Source of the DNA: Polyangium sp. y55x31
GTDB lineage: Bacteria > Myxococcota_A > Polyangia > Polyangiales > Polyangiaceae
Assembly: GCF_029946505.1 (NCBI RefSeq)
Contig: NZ_JARZHG010000002.1
Span: 620,001 to 684,000, forward strand
Direction of reading: 5' to 3'
Length of the DNA: 64,000 nucleotides
The notes beneath the pieces are model-generated. The model was not told the DNA's origin. It worked only from the letters and a program-made list of their open reading frames with translations, and did no database searches. Positions 25,608 through 34,298 of the stretch are shown here, piece after piece. Each line of letters begins with the position of its first letter. The first letter of the stretch is position 1. Position numbers and translations under genes: made by a program.

Positions 25608-27443
25608 TCAGGGCCTGTATTCGAAGGCTCCGACGTCGTACGGGCCGACCTTGCGGGGCAGCCTGTCGAAGTCGGTGGTGAGGCCGAGGCTCGACACGTC
25701 GGTCCCGGCGTCGACCGCGCTCGACGTCGAGAGGAGGTGATAATCATCCTTGCCCGCGTCCACGAAATGGCTCTCGAGGCTGCCGGTGGTGACGTTGTTG
25801 GATGCTTTCCAGTCGATGCTGGCGTTGAGCAGGTGGATGGCCTCGGACGCGCGCAGGAGCAGGTTGTTGTGGCAGAGGTTCCCCTGGCTGTGCGAGTGGT
25901 ACATGTAGATGCCGTGCGGGCCGTCGTTGACGATCGTGTTGTTGAGAATGCGGAACGGCCCGTTCTTCGCGCCCGCGTCATTGTCCTGGATCACCAGGCC
26001 CACGTCCGTCGCGGTGATGATGACGTTGTTGTAGACGTCGATGTTGCCCGGCCCCGCGATGAACAGGCCAGCATAAGCATCGGTGCCGCGGACGAAGTTG
26101 CGATACACCCGGCCCGAAGTCCCGGGGTTGATGTCGAGAGCGCCCGAGTTGTAGGGGCTGTCGCCGGTGGCCCCGGCAATCACGACGTTGTCGTAGACCT
26201 CGGTGTCGTAATCGACCGTGCCGTCGTTGTCCGACCACGCACTGCCGACCTGGATGCCGTCGGCGGCGGTGCGCTCCACCCGGTTTGCATACACCCGAAC
26301 CCCGTGCAGCTCGGGCTCGAACTTGCAGTCGTTCTCGCACACGATGGTGCCATTGCCGGCGTTGACGCCGCACTGGGCATTGCCATTCTCGACCAGCTCG
26401 AGAGCGCCCCAGTGCGAGCCGCCGATGTAAAACCCTTCGCCTCCGGTATCGTGCACGTTGTTATGGTGGAGGAAGGTGTTCTCTTGCACGAAGGACTCGC
26501 GGTGCCACTTGCAGCTCACGTTGGTGCGGGCCGCGATTCCCGCGTACGCGGCGCTCTTGACCTCGACGAACGCGACCTCGATGTCGGACGACCCGTCGGT
26601 GATCTCGAGGCCGTTCGCGCCCTGGTTGCCCGAGGTGGCAATGGTGATCCCATACGGCTCCGCCGCGGCTCCGACGCCCACGATGCGCACGTAGCGTGAC
26701 TCGAGCACGCCCAGGGCCGCATTGGCGTGGCTGTGCGCGAAGTCGGCCCGACCGCCGCAGTTCACGAGGGTGACAGGCGCCTCCGGGCTGCCCTCGAAGC
26801 CGCGGATGTTCAGCGTGTCGTAGGCGCCGGCCTGGAGGCAGACCTTCGAGCCCGGCTTGATGTCGAGGAGCTTCTCGTAGTCGGGGGTGCCGTCGCCATT
26901 CGCGTCGTAAAAGTGCTTGGGGGTCGCATAGAAGCCGCTGGATGTCGTGAGGATGAAATCGCACGTGCCGCCGTCGGCCACGAGCTTGCACGCCGTCGGC
27001 TCCGGGCCCGTCGTGGCCATGTGGAAGCTCGCCTGGGTCGGCGTGTCCTGCCAGTTGCCGGCAGCGTCGCGCCCGATGATCTTCAGCGTGCGCTTGCCGG
27101 CCGCGACGGATGGAATCGAGATCGGCGCCGCCACCGGCTGCTCGTCGCTGAAGGCGCCGTCGTCGATGGCATAACGGTAGTGGGTGACGTCGTCGCCGGC
27201 GACGCCGACCGAGAGCGGCACCGCGTCGACATACCAGTACGCCGGCGGGGCCGGAGCGAAGATCGCGGTCGGCGGCTCGTGATCGTCCGGTGTTCCTCCG
27301 CTGCCTCCGCTGCCGTTTCCTCCGCCGCCGTTTCCGGAACCTCCGTCTCCACCTCCGCTCGCTGCATCAGGGTTCGGAGCGCCGTCGCACCCGACCCCGA
27401 TGAGCAGTGCCAAACCGATGCTCCACAAGAGGTGTATACGCAT
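25608..27443 (-). CDS. Right-handed beta-helix lipoprotein
   Basis: A 611-residue exported protein. The signal MRIHLLWSIGLALLIGVGC ends at a likely lipid-modified Cys, followed by a Gly/Asn/Ser stalk. A small beta-sandwich with a chitobiase/Ig-like look spans about 55-150 (VDAVPLSVGVAGDDVTHYRY). The rest is a right-handed parallel beta-helix with rungs rich in Asn (NNVHDTGGEGFYIGG, VYANRVERTAADGIQ, VYDNVVIAGATGDS, VYNNVIITATDVGLVIQDND). This fold is used by pectate lyases, alginate epimerases and other polysaccharide enzymes; no catalytic residues could be assigned. Cell-surface polysaccharide binding or cleavage is the reasonable inference, in keeping with the amylase and GH99-like neighbours. 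Confidence 0.85.
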   Translation of the reverse strand: MRIHLLWSIGLALLIGVGCDGAPNPDAASGGGDGGSGNGGGGNGSGGSGGTPDDHEPPTAIFAPAPPAYWYVDAVPLSVGVAGDDVTHYRYAIDDGAFSDEQPVAAPISIPSVAAGKRTLKIIGRDAAGNWQDTPTQASFHMATTGPEPTACKLVADGGTCDFILTTSSGFYATPKHFYDANGDGTPDYEKLLDIKPGSKVCLQAGAYDTLNIRGFEGSPEAPVTLVNCGGRADFAHSHANAALGVLESRYVRIVGVGAAAEPYGITIATSGNQGANGLEITDGSSDIEVAFVEVKSAAYAGIAARTNVSCKWHRESFVQENTFLHHNNVHDTGGEGFYIGGSHWGALELVENGNAQCGVNAGNGTIVCENDCKFEPELHGVRVYANRVERTAADGIQVGSAWSDNDGTVDYDTEVYDNVVIAGATGDSPYNSGALDINPGTSGRVYRNFVRGTDAYAGLFIAGPGNIDVYNNVIITATDVGLVIQDNDAGAKNGPFRILNNTIVNDGPHGIYMYHSHSQGNLCHNNLLLRASEAIHLLNASIDWKASNNVTTGSLESHFVDAGKDDYHLLSTSSAVDAGTDVSSLGLTTDFDRLPRKVGPYDVGAFEYRP

Positions 27444-27730
27444 TCGAATCCTCCAATTTTTTCACTCGTCACCCGCCGCTGACACGAGCGTACGCCAAGA
27501 GGTCGCACGAGCGCGTGGTTTCCATGCGGCGGGTCGACATGCCACCAGCCGGTATCGTCGCGGTCTACGCCGACCCTGGTTGGCTTTCGAGCTGCCTTCA
27601 AAGGCGCGGGCATTCTCCAGTTTTGGTGAAACGGGTTGAGCGCCAAGCAGCACGCCTCTTCGGGCGACCCGAAGGATGCCTCATGGTGCCTACACGGAAC
27701 CACAACGTAAGTTCACCCGGATCCCTCGTC
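27444..27730. other. Intergenic stretch upstream of the beta-helix gene
   Basis: This gap holds an AT-rich patch just before the beta-helix start (CCAATTTTTTCACTC) and no coding pattern I trust. Open frames crossing it have no ribosome-binding site and skewed composition. The minus-strand promoter for the beta-helix gene presumably lies here. It continues into the tandem repeat that begins at 27731, so the whole gene-free stretch reaches 27909. Confidence 0.5.
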
Positions 27731-27897
27731 GACGAGACCCCGGAGGAGGTCGGACCTCGTCGGGTGCCTGGCGGACGAGGCCCCGGCGAGGTCCGATCAC
27801 GGCCGGGGGCTCGCGGACGAGACAGGTGACGGAGTCCGATCAGGGCGGGGGCTCGCCGACGAGGCTGGCGGCGGAGTCCGATCACGGCGGGGTGTGC
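27731..27897. repeat. Four tandem copies of a 42-bp direct repeat
   Basis: Units begin with GACGAGAC or GACGAGGC at 27731, 27774, 27816 and 27858, and share GAGTCCGATCA (or GAGGTCCGATCA) then GGGCTCGC. Lengths are 43, 42, 42 and about 40 bases. Because 42 is a multiple of three the reading frames stay open, giving a spurious Pro/Ser/Arg-rich peptide on the minus strand. It begins 12 bases beyond the phospholipase D stop codon. Confidence 0.8.
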
Positions 27898-27909
27898 TGA
27901 TGCCGGCGT

Positions 27910-29982
27910 TCAGGGCTTCCAGAACGAAAGGAGCTGCCGCATCGCCTGCGAGAGCTCGGCTACTCGGTGGCGGCTGATGAATCGGCACAAATAGATCACG
28001 GAGAATCCGCGCTCCGGTCGCCCTGACGCCTTCCAAGGAACGAGCCCGACGCGACACTCGATCGCCCCCCAAGCCTCATCCTGCATCCGGCCTTCGATCT
28101 GCCGGGCCCCAGCGTCACTGATGCACGCGGCGTCGTGAACCGTGAAATCATCGACCTCGCCGCCATCGAGGCTTCGCATCTCGATGCGCGTCGGCTCGCC
28201 CTCCAGCAGCCTATCGAACAGGTAACACCTCCATCGATAGAGACATTGATCATCGAAGGAGGGCGGCGCGGGTTGCAACCGCACCCTGAAGCTGGGCCGA
28301 ATCGAACCAATGGGTAGGGCCGACGCCAAGCCCTCCGGAAACGAGGGGACGATCACGGATTTTTTCTCCGCCGTACGCTCCCAAAGGGAACTCATCGGGA
28401 TGCTGGCTCCGGACCAGCCACGAACATGGTCGTAGACAGGAAAGAAGCGGAGCTTGTGCCCGCCGCCGCCTCTCCGACGCGCGATGACCCGGAACCGGTC
28501 GGCTTCGTGCGATAGGTACTCGGCGCTCACGGGAGATCTGAGGTGCTCTGTCCACAGCCTGCGACGAAAATCGGAGACGAGCTTCTTGTCGAGAATGATG
28601 GCGCTCAGCTCGGTATCGGGCCCATCTGCCCCGGGACGGTGCCCCTCCAGCGAGATCCCACCGGCGTTGGCCGAGCCGATGAGGGCCCAGCAATCGTCGA
28701 CGATCAAGATCTTGGAATGAACATAAACCTGGGCCACGCCTGCGGTGGAATTGGCCGGGTACGGTTGCAGGAGGGAGTACATCCCGAACCGGTCGCCGAT
28801 GTGCGTGGCCACCCTCCGGATCTCGTCGCTGTGATCGACGTCCTGGTTCGCCCCGAATCCAGCGGCGGCGAGGGGCTTGTTGGGGAGCATCACGATGATC
28901 CGGAAGTCTGGATTCTGGCGATTCTTCTGCGCCGACTCCGCCAAGGCCGCCCAGATGTGTTCGTCGGAGACCCACTGGTTCTCGAGATAGATGTAGCGCT
29001 TCGCGGCCTTGATTCCGAGGAGGTACGCATCCTTGCAGGAGCGCTCCCAATCCTCCCCGCTCTTGCTCCACGCCGGTTTGCCTTCTCGTGCATAATGCGC
29101 CGGCATCGAGCGGACGATCTGCACCAGACCCGGCTCGTCCCCGGTGGGCGCGGGGTATGGCTTGGCTCGGTGAAAGGCCGCCAGGGCGGGACGCTCGGAG
29201 CCATCCCGCACAGGCTTCGCCAGGATGGCCCCGGTCGCGTCTTTCGAAAGCCAGTGGAGATTGCCATGATTCCACCGCTGGATGAAGTTGTCGCGAACGA
29301 AATCGACGGCAGGTCCACGAATTCGACAGTGAATGTCGTGCCAGTATTTCTCCGTTCTCGACGAGTTCCGATGGGCCGTATCATGGATCCTCGTATCCCA
29401 CCGGTCCCCGTCGATGTAGGTCAGGTCGATCCCACCCAGAAACGCGACCTCGCCGTCGATCACGACGGTCTTTTGATGATGCGTACCGAACGTGCCGGTC
29501 TTCGGATGTATGTCGGTACGGCAGGTGACGTTTGGAACCCCCTTGAGCGCCGAGAAGAGCTTGTACGTTTCCCCTAGGTAGTTGTGGAGGCCGCCTTCCT
29601 CTATGAGAAACTGTCGCAGCCCTTCGCGCCAGGTCTCCAGGTTGATCATCCCCAGCAACATCCCGCCGCCCACCTCTGTGGAAGCCATTCGACGCCTCAC
29701 GTCGTCCTCGTCGGACCAGAATTGATTGACGAGGAGGTACACGGAGACGCCGCGCATGCCGGCTTCGGCCAGGACCGACGCGAGCTCGGTCTTCATGTCC
29801 GCGCGGGGCAAGTGCCCCCTGACGAGCCTGAAATCCGCCATGAAATGCAGGCCCGTCAGGAAGACGGAGCGCCTCGCGTTCCTGATCGCGAGGTAGAGAT
29901 CCTGGCAGTACTCCTGGCCGTCCAGGTAGATCTGTACATTGTTGCCCGCCGTGACGGGCAATCCCTCGACGAACCAGGTCAC
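27910..29982 (-). CDS. Phospholipase D family protein
   Basis: A 690-residue member of the PLD superfamily with two HKD motifs, HQKTVVID in FGTHHQKTVVIDGEVAFLGG (about residue 170) and HSKILIVD in YVHSKILIVDDCWALIGSAN (about 425). Both catalytic His-Lys-Asp sets are intact, so transphosphatidylation or phosphodiester hydrolysis is expected. A C-terminal region of about 170 residues follows with no match I recognise (FRVRLQPAPPSFDDQ, EAWGAIECRVGLVP). There is no signal peptide. It starts at a GTG; the upstream TAG is followed directly by GAGG, so the ribosome-binding site overlaps the previous stop and the pair is coupled. PLD enzymes occur as antibacterial effectors, and the unknown partner makes that worth considering. 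Confidence 0.92.
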   Translation of the reverse strand: MTWFVEGLPVTAGNNVQIYLDGQEYCQDLYLAIRNARRSVFLTGLHFMADFRLVRGHLPRADMKTELASVLAEAGMRGVSVYLLVNQFWSDEDDVRRRMASTEVGGGMLLGMINLETWREGLRQFLIEEGGLHNYLGETYKLFSALKGVPNVTCRTDIHPKTGTFGTHHQKTVVIDGEVAFLGGIDLTYIDGDRWDTRIHDTAHRNSSRTEKYWHDIHCRIRGPAVDFVRDNFIQRWNHGNLHWLSKDATGAILAKPVRDGSERPALAAFHRAKPYPAPTGDEPGLVQIVRSMPAHYAREGKPAWSKSGEDWERSCKDAYLLGIKAAKRYIYLENQWVSDEHIWAALAESAQKNRQNPDFRIIVMLPNKPLAAAGFGANQDVDHSDEIRRVATHIGDRFGMYSLLQPYPANSTAGVAQVYVHSKILIVDDCWALIGSANAGGISLEGHRPGADGPDTELSAIILDKKLVSDFRRRLWTEHLRSPVSAEYLSHEADRFRVIARRRGGGGHKLRFFPVYDHVRGWSGASIPMSSLWERTAEKKSVIVPSFPEGLASALPIGSIRPSFRVRLQPAPPSFDDQCLYRWRCYLFDRLLEGEPTRIEMRSLDGGEVDDFTVHDAACISDAGARQIEGRMQDEAWGAIECRVGLVPWKASGRPERGFSVIYLCRFISRHRVAELSQAMRQLLSFWKP

Positions 29983-29991
29983 GATTGCCTC

Positions 29992-32889
29992 CTACTCGCC
30001 GTCGTCCGGCAGCCAGTTCCCCTGCGGATCCTTCGTCCAGACGGGCAGCGAATCCCCTGCCCGGAGACGGACGAGCGTCGTGGGGAGACGAACCTCCCAC
30101 GGATCCCCGAAAGGCTTCTCCTCACCGGGCGCCTTGGCCCGCTCCTTGAGCTCGTCGAGGATCTCGACGTAATCCTCGTCCCCGATCATCGGCGGCTCGC
30201 CGCCCTCCCACACCTTCCCGGTGTTCCGGTAATGCGCGAGCGCCTTCTCGAAGCCCGGGCGCACGGGGACCACGACCCGAGCCGCGCCCGCCTTGAGGAA
30301 CTCGGCGTGCTGCGGGTCGACGTCCTGAAGGGCCACCCGCTCCTGCCACAAGCTCTTGCGGCCCCAGTAATACGGGTAGAACACGTAGGTCATGTTCTCC
30401 CATTCGAAGGCCTGCTCGAAGAACCGGATGTGGGCGGCCTGGTAGTGCACGGTGCTGAAATCGATCCCTGCACCTCCGTCGAGGACGGCGTCGAAGCCCT
30501 GGAAGTTTCGGCCCCTCACGAGCGCGATGCATTGCCTCTTGAGCTCCGCGCGTTCGATCAAGCGATTCTCGAGGGGGCTCCGCCCGACGATCTCCACGCC
30601 CGCCTGCGCGGCGGCCTCGGAGAGCTTCGCCTCGTATTCGGCCTTCTGCTTGAGGTAGGCCTGGGAGATCGCCTCGTGCGTCTTCAGCCGCCAGTTCTCC
30701 CACATTCGCTTGTCAGGCCTGCACATGACATCGAGCGTCAGCGCGAAGTGCCGTCCGAACGGGAGCGAGACGGCCAGGGAAAGGGAGTCCCGGCCGTCGA
30801 ACATCGGGTAGGACGCCTCCCCAGCATCGATCAAGCCAAACGTCCTGCCGCCGACGAGGAACGTTGGGAGTGGAATGTAGTTGGGCTCGATGTCGATATT
30901 TTTGGGGTCATCGATGGGCAGCCCCTGCGTGTAGAGGGGGTTGTCCTGCTTGCGCCACGTGCTGTAATCCCAGTTCATACGGACCCACCACGGGTAGTAG
31001 CCCGAGGGCATCTTCACCTCGTCATCGCTCTTGACGAGGGAGTACACGAAGCCCTCGGATTGTCCCGACCAGGAGAGAGATACGGACTTCACGCGCTCCG
31101 GCGGCGCCTCGACGCCAGGGACTCGATACTTCCGCACGTAATCGTCGTAATTCGTGGGCGTGAGGGCGCTCGGAGACAGGTTGAACTCCTCGGGCTCCTC
31201 GAGATCCTCCGCGTGCGCGGCCTTCAGGCCCCGCAGCAGGAACGCGGCGGGCTCCGGCACGACGAAATCGAAGAACTCCCTGAGGCCGTAATCGAAGATC
31301 TGGGCCTCGTAGACCTTGTCGACCCACTGGTACACGCCCACGACGTGCTGCGTCCCGGCCTTGTTGTCGAACCCGTGCTTGTTCGACTCCTCGTACTCTT
31401 CGATGGTCCGCGTCGTGCGCTCGCGTCGAACGCGCTCCGAGATGCGAGCGACCGTTCGCTCCGTGACGTCCTGGGCCACGCTCACCGCCCGCTTCTCGGC
31501 CTCGTTCTTTGATGTATTGGTCGAATAACCGACGTTCGCGTCCACCTTGAAGAAGGGGCCGTACGAGGCCGAGACGGAGGCGCCGGCCTCGAACTCCTTG
31601 TCCTCCTGCACGGTCTTGGAGGCTTCCAGTTGCAGCTCGAAGCGGTCGGTCGTTTGAAGATCGCGCTCCTCCTCGCGGGTGGTCTCTTCCGCGGTGACCA
31701 CGGTGTCCTCCGTCCGGCGGAGGCGTCGTGTCGCCCGCTCCTTGAATTCGCCCTTCAAGACGTTCTCGATATGGGCGAGCTCGCCTCCCTCGTACCGCTT
31801 GATCTGCATCTTGATCCGCAGCAGGTTCCCGAGGCCGACGGGCTTGACCTGCCCTGCCATGTTCTTCTCCGGCCCGGCCGCCTTCACGTCCTGCAAACCC
31901 GCCGGGAGGACCGAATGTGCAGACATGAGGGATCGGCCCACACGGACTCGCTTTTGAAGGGCCTTCGTAGGCGTGAGCTGACGAAGGCGCAGACGAACCT
32001 TGCGCTCCTGCGTCTCCAGGCGGGACACGGCCGCCGCGACGGTGGTCAGGTTCAGGTCGATTCTCTGCTCCGCGAGCACGTCCGCGACTGCCGGCGGAAG
32101 CTCATCGATGACCGCTCGCTTCAGGAGGAGTCCCTGCGTCTCATTGGTCGACGTGCCCGTCGTCCCGCCCGAGGTCGAGGTCGTGGCGGGAGCGTAGTCC
32201 TCCGCGGAGAAATCGAGCAAGTGCTCCACCGTATCGGCAAGAGCGGTCGCCTCCCGCTGAAGGTCGTCGAGCTCCTCCTGATTGTCCGGCGGCTCCTCGC
32301 CGCCCGTCGTGGTGCCCGAAGAGGCCTCCGGCGGCAGCGGATACACCGGGTAAGGGATGACCAGCGTCATCTCGGTGAGGACGCCGGCGACGGCGCCGGG
32401 GATTTCCAGCACATCCTGTCGACTGGCCAGCCGGTCCAGGAAATCGACGGTGCGGAAACGGTCCGAGAGGGTCGCGAGGAGCACCGCATCCGTCTGGGTG
32501 ACCGTCAGCGCGAGGATGCTATCGGACAGCGTGCTGAACGCGCGGCTATAGTCTGTCGTGCTTCGGATGGTGAGGGACGGCTGGCCAAGGATGGTCGTGA
32601 CGATCGCGTCGAGATCGTCGAGATCCGTCGAATCCTCGGCCAAGAGGGCGGTCCTCAGCGAATCGAGGCCGGCAGCCAGCGTGAGCTTCGTCGGGGAATC
32701 GATGAAATCGGCCGTTTGCATGAACGCATTCGCGGCCACCACCATCGCCTCCCGAGGTTGCGACGTCGCTCGGGCGCTCACGAGCGCCAGAAAGAATGTG
32801 GACGGCGTGGGTCCAACCACGCGACGCTTGAAGGACGGAAGGCCCCGCTGCGGGGGGCGAATCATCACAAACCGCAATATCTCGCTCAT
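29992..32889 (-). CDS. 965-residue protein of unknown function, partner of PLD
   Basis: The ATG at 32889 has AGGAGAGG six bases upstream; earlier in-frame codons lack such a site. I do not recognise the family. From N to C terminus: a mostly helical region of about 180 residues; a Thr/Ser/Gly-rich linker (about 190-250); a helical region with coiled-coil character (VSRLETQERKVRLRLRQL, near 290); a charged helical segment (about 370-410); a strand-rich patch (ASVSASYGPFFKVDANVGYS, near 440); then RISERVRRERTTRTIEEYE and a Tyr/Trp-rich stretch (VVGVYQWVDKVYEAQIFDYG, near 520). The C-terminal third is aromatic and strand-rich (SGYYPWWVRMNWDY, FEWENMTYVFYPYYWGRK). No signal peptide or membrane helix. 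A structural, multimeric role is my guess. Confidence 0.8.
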   Translation of the reverse strand: MSEILRFVMIRPPQRGLPSFKRRVVGPTPSTFFLALVSARATSQPREAMVVAANAFMQTADFIDSPTKLTLAAGLDSLRTALLAEDSTDLDDLDAIVTTILGQPSLTIRSTTDYSRAFSTLSDSILALTVTQTDAVLLATLSDRFRTVDFLDRLASRQDVLEIPGAVAGVLTEMTLVIPYPVYPLPPEASSGTTTGGEEPPDNQEELDDLQREATALADTVEHLLDFSAEDYAPATTSTSGGTTGTSTNETQGLLLKRAVIDELPPAVADVLAEQRIDLNLTTVAAAVSRLETQERKVRLRLRQLTPTKALQKRVRVGRSLMSAHSVLPAGLQDVKAAGPEKNMAGQVKPVGLGNLLRIKMQIKRYEGGELAHIENVLKGEFKERATRRLRRTEDTVVTAEETTREEERDLQTTDRFELQLEASKTVQEDKEFEAGASVSASYGPFFKVDANVGYSTNTSKNEAEKRAVSVAQDVTERTVARISERVRRERTTRTIEEYEESNKHGFDNKAGTQHVVGVYQWVDKVYEAQIFDYGLREFFDFVVPEPAAFLLRGLKAAHAEDLEEPEEFNLSPSALTPTNYDDYVRKYRVPGVEAPPERVKSVSLSWSGQSEGFVYSLVKSDDEVKMPSGYYPWWVRMNWDYSTWRKQDNPLYTQGLPIDDPKNIDIEPNYIPLPTFLVGGRTFGLIDAGEASYPMFDGRDSLSLAVSLPFGRHFALTLDVMCRPDKRMWENWRLKTHEAISQAYLKQKAEYEAKLSEAAAQAGVEIVGRSPLENRLIERAELKRQCIALVRGRNFQGFDAVLDGGAGIDFSTVHYQAAHIRFFEQAFEWENMTYVFYPYYWGRKSLWQERVALQDVDPQHAEFLKAGAARVVVPVRPGFEKALAHYRNTGKVWEGGEPPMIGDEDYVEILDELKERAKAPGEEKPFGDPWEVRLPTTLVRLRAGDSLPVWTKDPQGNWLPDDGE

Positions 32890-33002
32890 CGTGACCTCTC
32901 CTATGCCGACGCCGACCACCGAAGGTGGCGCGCGGACGCTGGACGGTATGAAGCCGTTCCCCCCAGCCGAGACGGTGAAATCGCGATCGATATGCCGCAT
33001 TT

Positions 33003-33031
33003 ATAAAACGGGATCCGTCGCGAATTGTCAA
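33003..33031 (-). promoter_or_regulatory. Promoter of the 965-aa/PLD operon
   Basis: On the minus strand TTGACA, a perfect -35 box, is followed after 17 bases by TTTTAT as a -10 (four of six positions) within the AT-rich TTTTATAA. The site is about 115 bases before the start codon and is the clearest housekeeping-type promoter in the window. Confidence 0.6.
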
Positions 33032-33573
33032 GCAACTCAAATCATTTTCATTCGATGCGGGCCGTCGTGGAGGATATCATCCCAAAGCAAAAAGAAGTAA
33101 TCCAGGCGCCGGGAGAGCGCCGATGTGAAATGATGCCATCCCATTGGACGACACCACGCCCGTCGACGCGTCACCGCCTCGCGTGCCAGCACGCATTCGA
33201 AATCGTCTCCATGCCAGCACAACACACCTTCATTCTATTCCTTGCTCGTTCCTCTTCCTCGCAACGCAGCCCACCACCGCATCCCGATCGATACAAACCG
33301 GTGGAGGCATCCGTCCGTTTCCTGCTGCGCGGCGCCGACGCCGATCCCGCCTCCGCCCCCTCGCAACGCCCCCGGAACCATCTCCCCCGCGGTTTCTACG
33401 TCGCGCAATACGACCCGCCGCTGACGTCCGCCTCGTTTCCCGGCAAACGATTGCTAAACCGGATCTCCGAATGGAGCGGAACCGATGCGGTTGGCGCCGC
33501 ACGGGAAGCATGCTACGCGCCGAGGAGGCAGAAACCTTGGTTTCATCGTCCTGCGCGCACAAGGGAGACGACC
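33032..33573. other. Gene-free stretch between the PLD operon and the hydrolase gene
   Basis: The first part is AT-richer than its surroundings (AATCATTTTCATTCG) and lies upstream of the minus-strand promoter, where activator sites could sit. The remainder is moderately GC-rich. An open frame leads into the hydrolase gene, but its predicted peptide is Pro/Arg/His-rich with no ribosome-binding site, so I do not call it. The plus-strand promoter of the hydrolase should be near the right end. Confidence 0.5.
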
Positions 33574-34260
33574 ATGCACAAACTCACGTTCGACAAGGAC
33601 GTCACGGGCCTCCTGGTGATCGACCCGTACAACGACTTCATATCCGAGGGTGGCAAGGTCTGGGATCGTCTCAAAGGCGTCGCCGACGCAAACCAGTGCG
33701 TACCGCACATGCTCGCAGTGCTCACCGCCGCGAGGTCGGCAGGCATTCGCGTCTTCTACGCACTACACCATCGCTACCGTCCCGGCGACTACGAGAGCTG
33801 GAACCACATCGCGCCAATTCAGCGGGCAGCGCAGACGCGGCGGACATTCGAGGCCGGTACATGGGGCGGGGAGATTCGCCCCGAGCTCGCCCCGCAACCG
33901 GGCGACGTCGTCGCACAGGAGCACTGGTGCTCGAGCGGATTCGCGAACACCGACCTGGATCTCCTGCTCAAACGCCACGGCATCCAACAGCTCATCGTGA
34001 TCGGACTCATCGCACACACCTGTGTCGAATCGACGGTCCGCTACGCCGTAGAGCTCGGCTACGCCGTGACGATGGTGCGCGACGCCACGGCAGACTACTC
34101 CGACGACGCCATGCACGCCGCGCTCGACGTGAACCTCCCCAACTACGCGAGCGCCATCGTCACGACCAGTGAGATCCTGGCGTCAATGGCAATCGACGTG
34201 CTCGGGGTGACGTCGGCAACCCCTGCCACGGCGGCCTTACCTGGCGACGGCGCCAAGTAG
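33574..34260 (+). CDS. Isochorismatase-like cysteine hydrolase
   Basis: A 228-residue alpha/beta hydrolase of the isochorismatase fold, starting at the ATG at 33574 with AAGGGAG upstream. The nucleophile-region Asp is in GLLVIDPYNDF and the catalytic Cys in GLIAHTCVESTVRYAVELGY. The usual active-site Lys between them is replaced: the position reads VVAQEHWCSSGFANTDL. That substitution defines a subgroup in which a Glu or His may take over, so activity is likely but its chemistry is unclear (amidase, ureidoacrylate-type or other C-N hydrolysis). No signal peptide. It stands alone and is convergent with the small membrane protein. Confidence 0.88.
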   Translation: MHKLTFDKDVTGLLVIDPYNDFISEGGKVWDRLKGVADANQCVPHMLAVLTAARSAGIRVFYALHHRYRPGDYESWNHIAPIQRAAQTRRTFEAGTWGGEIRPELAPQPGDVVAQEHWCSSGFANTDLDLLLKRHGIQQLIVIGLIAHTCVESTVRYAVELGYAVTMVRDATADYSDDAMHAALDVNLPNYASAIVTTSEILASMAIDVLGVTSATPATAALPGDGAK

Positions 34261-34298
34261 GGCCGACAGCCAGATGCATCATCGGACACTCGGGGCTG

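Noticed and set aside
27441-27460. tRNA-like TTCGAATCC motif
   Set aside because: No cloverleaf can be drawn around it; it is simply the start region of the beta-helix gene.
27731-27897. CRISPR array at the tandem repeat
   Set aside because: Units are contiguous with no spacers and drift from each other.
27676-27900. Pro/Ser/Arg-rich frame through the 42-bp tandem repeat
   Set aside because: It stays open only because 42 is divisible by three; there is no start signal and no protein-like pattern outside the repeat.
29992-32889. Phage tail tape-measure or contractile-injection component
   Set aside because: Size and helical content suggest it, but no sheath, tube, baseplate or ATPase gene is nearby and no diagnostic motif is present.
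33025-33573. N-terminal extension of the isochorismatase-like gene
   Set aside because: The in-frame extension is Pro/Arg/His-rich and lacks a ribosome-binding site, while AAGGGAG precedes the ATG at 33574 and the family begins there.
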